Virus record (IMG/VR): IMGVR_UViG_3300037247_000717
Coordinates: 1 to 47,404 of that record
Origin: a virus
Strand: one strand, 5' to 3'
DNA length: 47,404 bases
The notes beneath the pieces were generated by a model that saw nothing but the letters and a program-made list of their open reading frames with translations, was not told the DNA's origin and searched no databases. Each line of letters begins with the position of its first letter. Within the stretch, counting starts at the first letter, position 1. The position numbers and the translations under genes were made by a program. Of the stretch, positions 45,679-47,404 are shown piece after piece.

Positions 45679-45840
45679 AATCCACAAAAGGGGATTCGTC
45701 TCATTATTATGCCTCTCGATGCCAACTTACTGACCCTGGAAGAGAGGTCATTCCCGTTGCAAAGGGCCAGCCGGCATACACTTAGCTACTTCATGACACC
45801 TGGCCCTCCCTACTGTAGCTCGGCGGTTACTCAACCGCCA
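45640..45840 (-). ncRNA. Candidate structured noncoding RNA with a pseudoknot
   Basis: Complementary pairs, perfect unless noted: GGCGGTT/AACCGCC tetraloop hairpin (45822-45839); AGCTAC 45784-45789 with GTAGCT 45815-45820, and AGGGCCAG 45763-45770 with CTGGCCCT 45800-45807, which interlock as a pseudoknot; CCTCTC 45712-45717 with GAGAGG 45742-45747; AATCC 45679-45683 with GGATT 45692-45696; CCAGGGTC 45650-45657 with GACCCTGG 45732-45739. It has no protein gene, is upstream of a terminator, and matches no RNA family I know. Confidence 0.5.
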
Positions 45841-45884
45841 CTATCGTTAGAGGTCTTTGAGCTTTCTAGTTGAAGTGTACAACA

Positions 45885-47404
45885 TTACTGTGCTTGCTGC
45901 AAGCGGCGTATTCGGCCTGCCTCTGAATGGCCAGGCGGAAGCGTCGGGTAGGCCCGCCTGCTCTCCTTCATCAGACCCTTCTCGATTGCCTGCTCGGTCA
46001 GCCGCTCCACGATTTCCTTGTTGTACCGCTCCTCGGCGTCGCGCACGTTGATGTGCTCCACACGAATACCAGCCAGGAGTTGTAAGACCTTTTGGGTAGT
46101 GGTCTTATCAGCCCGAAGCATCTGGCCTAACGAGCCGGTCAGCCGCGACGTAGGCAACGACCGCTCCAGGCGTCGCACCCAGGGGGCAGCGGTGTAGAAC
46201 GTACCCTTGCGACCCTTGTGGGCCTGTAGATTGATGTGGTCGCGAACCTTCTTGGGCATCTTGGCCCAGAGCGAATTGACGATGTTCTCCTCGCTCACGT
46301 CCCGGCCGGTGCGGAAGCTCCGCCCGGTCGCCATGCTGAGCGGGATTTGTATGGTCGGGGCCGTCAACGCCAGCAGCTTCTCGCCGATACGTTGTACGGC
46401 AGGCAGACCCTTGCGTCCTTCTGGCGAAAAGCTGCCCAAGTCCTCCGGCGACAGGCCCATACTCACCATAGTTCGCAGTTCTGGATCGGCGCCGCGGTTC
46501 AGCTCGAACCACAGCTTGCCCCGATCCCACGGCCGGACCAGCCCTTTTTCCTCTTCGCCGAGGCCTAGGCGGAATAGTGCAGCATGCTTGGCAGGCTGGG
46601 TAATCAGTATCTCCATCTGCCGGGGGATATTCTTCCGCATGAAGGTGTAGAACAGGGTGCCCCGCCGGAAGAACTTCTTCTCGATGGCGGTCAAGTCGGG
46701 GTAGTCGAAGAGCCACTTCTTGGTACTGAAAGCACCTTCCAATGGCGACCAGCCCTTGTTTATCTTGTCAATGAAATGGGCGCCTCTAGCGTTGTTCTCG
46801 GCGAATCTGCCGATTGCCCGCCCCGGTCCTGTAGCCTTCTCGACACCCCGAAAACTAGTGCGGGCAAAGGTGCCAACTTCGCCCATTTGCCCGGCGTCGA
46901 GTATCCCATGTATTTGCATAAGACGGCGGAGTTTTGGGCTACCCCGACCAAGTTGTATTTCCAGCATTTGGGCATAAGGTTTTAGGCTATTGACACCACC
47001 GAACCAATTCATCAGGACGTTGGTAAAGATGTTACGGCCGTGGAACGCGGGAAAATAGCTGGTCAGCCCCACCCGGTACAGGTTGTTGACCTTATCGGCG
47101 AACCCGAAGATACCCTTAAGCGCCTCAGGGTCTTTGATAATCTCTCGAATCTTGAGCACTTCGGCAGCGGCTGCTCTGGGCACCACCATATCCTTAACCG
47201 GCCCAGTCAGCTTGAATTTGCCGGTCGGTGCTAACTTCGTATCCGCCAGATACTTACCTAATGGCAGGGCATCAGTAATGCTCCCCTTGGGTACGGCCAG
47301 GTGTTCGACCACGCCCCGTTGCACCAACGCGCTCAGCCGAGCATAAGCACCGGCCATTACACGACTTGCAGCCGCCTTGCCTGGATCAGTCTCAAAGAAG
47401 CTGC
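45885..47404 (-). CDS. Large virion protein, C-terminal part, runs off the right edge
   Basis: The frame is open from the window edge to a stop at 45885 (505 residues seen; the first ATG at 47357 is internal). It opens SFFETDPGKAAASRVMAGAYARLSAL, then has a hydrophobic HGRNIFTNVLMNWFGGV segment, a middle with FETDP-related helices, and a long basic helical C-terminus (RLTEQAIEKGLMKESRR). No enzyme motif is clear. It is likely the same gene as the fragment at 1-1184. Confidence 0.7.
   Translation of the reverse strand, partial: SFFETDPGKAAASRVMAGAYARLSALVQRGVVEHLAVPKGSITDALPLGKYLADTKLAPTGKFKLTGPVKDMVVPRAAAAEVLKIREIIKDPEALKGIFGFADKVNNLYRVGLTSYFPAFHGRNIFTNVLMNWFGGVNSLKPYAQMLEIQLGRGSPKLRRLMQIHGILDAGQMGEVGTFARTSFRGVEKATGPGRAIGRFAENNARGAHFIDKINKGWSPLEGAFSTKKWLFDYPDLTAIEKKFFRRGTLFYTFMRKNIPRQMEILITQPAKHAALFRLGLGEEEKGLVRPWDRGKLWFELNRGADPELRTMVSMGLSPEDLGSFSPEGRKGLPAVQRIGEKLLALTAPTIQIPLSMATGRSFRTGRDVSEENIVNSLWAKMPKKVRDHINLQAHKGRKGTFYTAAPWVRRLERSLPTSRLTGSLGQMLRADKTTTQKVLQLLAGIRVEHINVRDAEERYNKEIVERLTEQAIEKGLMKESRRAYPTLPPGHSEAGRIRRLQQAQ

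Noticed and set aside
1-47404. Integrase, repressor or lysogeny module
   Set aside because: No tyrosine or serine integrase motif and no clear repressor was found on either strand; one could be hidden among unknown small genes.
1-47404. Direct terminal repeat at the window ends
   Set aside because: The first and last bases share no evident repeat; only gene continuity links the ends.

Overview
The window is the genome, or nearly all of it, of an uncultured tailed bacteriophage with a moderately GC-rich genome. Evidence for a phage: a large terminase, a P22-type portal, a scaffold, an HK97-type major capsid protein, an adaptor and a large tail hub, with no tape-measure gene, which suggests a short-tailed podovirus-like virion. 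No integrase and no repressor were recognised. The host is unknown; a secreted protein ending in a dockerin/EF-hand type calcium loop is a weak hint towards Planctomycetota-like bacteria. The two window ends carry the N-terminal and C-terminal parts of what looks like one large virion protein gene, so the molecule is probably circular or circularly permuted, with a short piece missing at the junction.

Layout. Nearly all genes lie on the minus strand. A terminator/promoter pair near 28.0 kb opens the late unit, which runs leftwards: small membrane protein, terminase, a cassette of glycosyltransferases, a methyltransferase, a sulfotransferase and two radical SAM enzymes, surface and fibre-like proteins (including a NodB-type polysaccharide deacetylase), a holin-like and lipoprotein lysis block, portal, scaffold, capsid, beta-helix protein, adaptor, hub and ejection-type proteins. 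It probably continues across the junction to a terminator at about 45.64 kb. Just right of that, a strong promoter (TTGACA-16-TATATT) starts the early/replication unit (45.6 to 35.6 kb): small zinc proteins, a tRNA-like cluster, an AAA ATPase, an ssDNA-binding-like protein, a helicase-loader-like ATPase, a helix-turn-helix initiator-like protein and a nuclease. A second strong promoter at 35.6 kb, followed by a structured leader RNA, drives small accessory genes and a cytosine methyltransferase. A plus-strand operon of small proteins (30.2 to 32.3 kb) starts from a third strong promoter and converges on the minus-strand genes near 32.3 kb.

The outstanding feature is at 38.05 to 39.51 kb. A perfectly regular 36-bp periodic array (9-bp repeat, 9-bp spacer, 9-bp second repeat, 9-bp spacer; 16 full units plus a half unit) sits directly upstream of, and runs into the start codon of, a 287-residue protein with the helix-hairpin-helix/IS110-C-terminal (Nop-like) region and no visible nuclease domain. 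This is the architecture of a TIGR-Tas system (tandem interspaced guide RNA array plus Tas protein), here a nuclease-less, TasA-like version inside a phage replication operon.

Other points: a pseudoknotted noncoding RNA candidate at 45.64 to 45.84 kb, a leader RNA at 35.43 to 35.52 kb supported by strand-specific G-U pairs, a second conserved-looking reading frame inside the cytosine methyltransferase gene, and several small genes below 60 codons that fit the operons by start/stop overlap.
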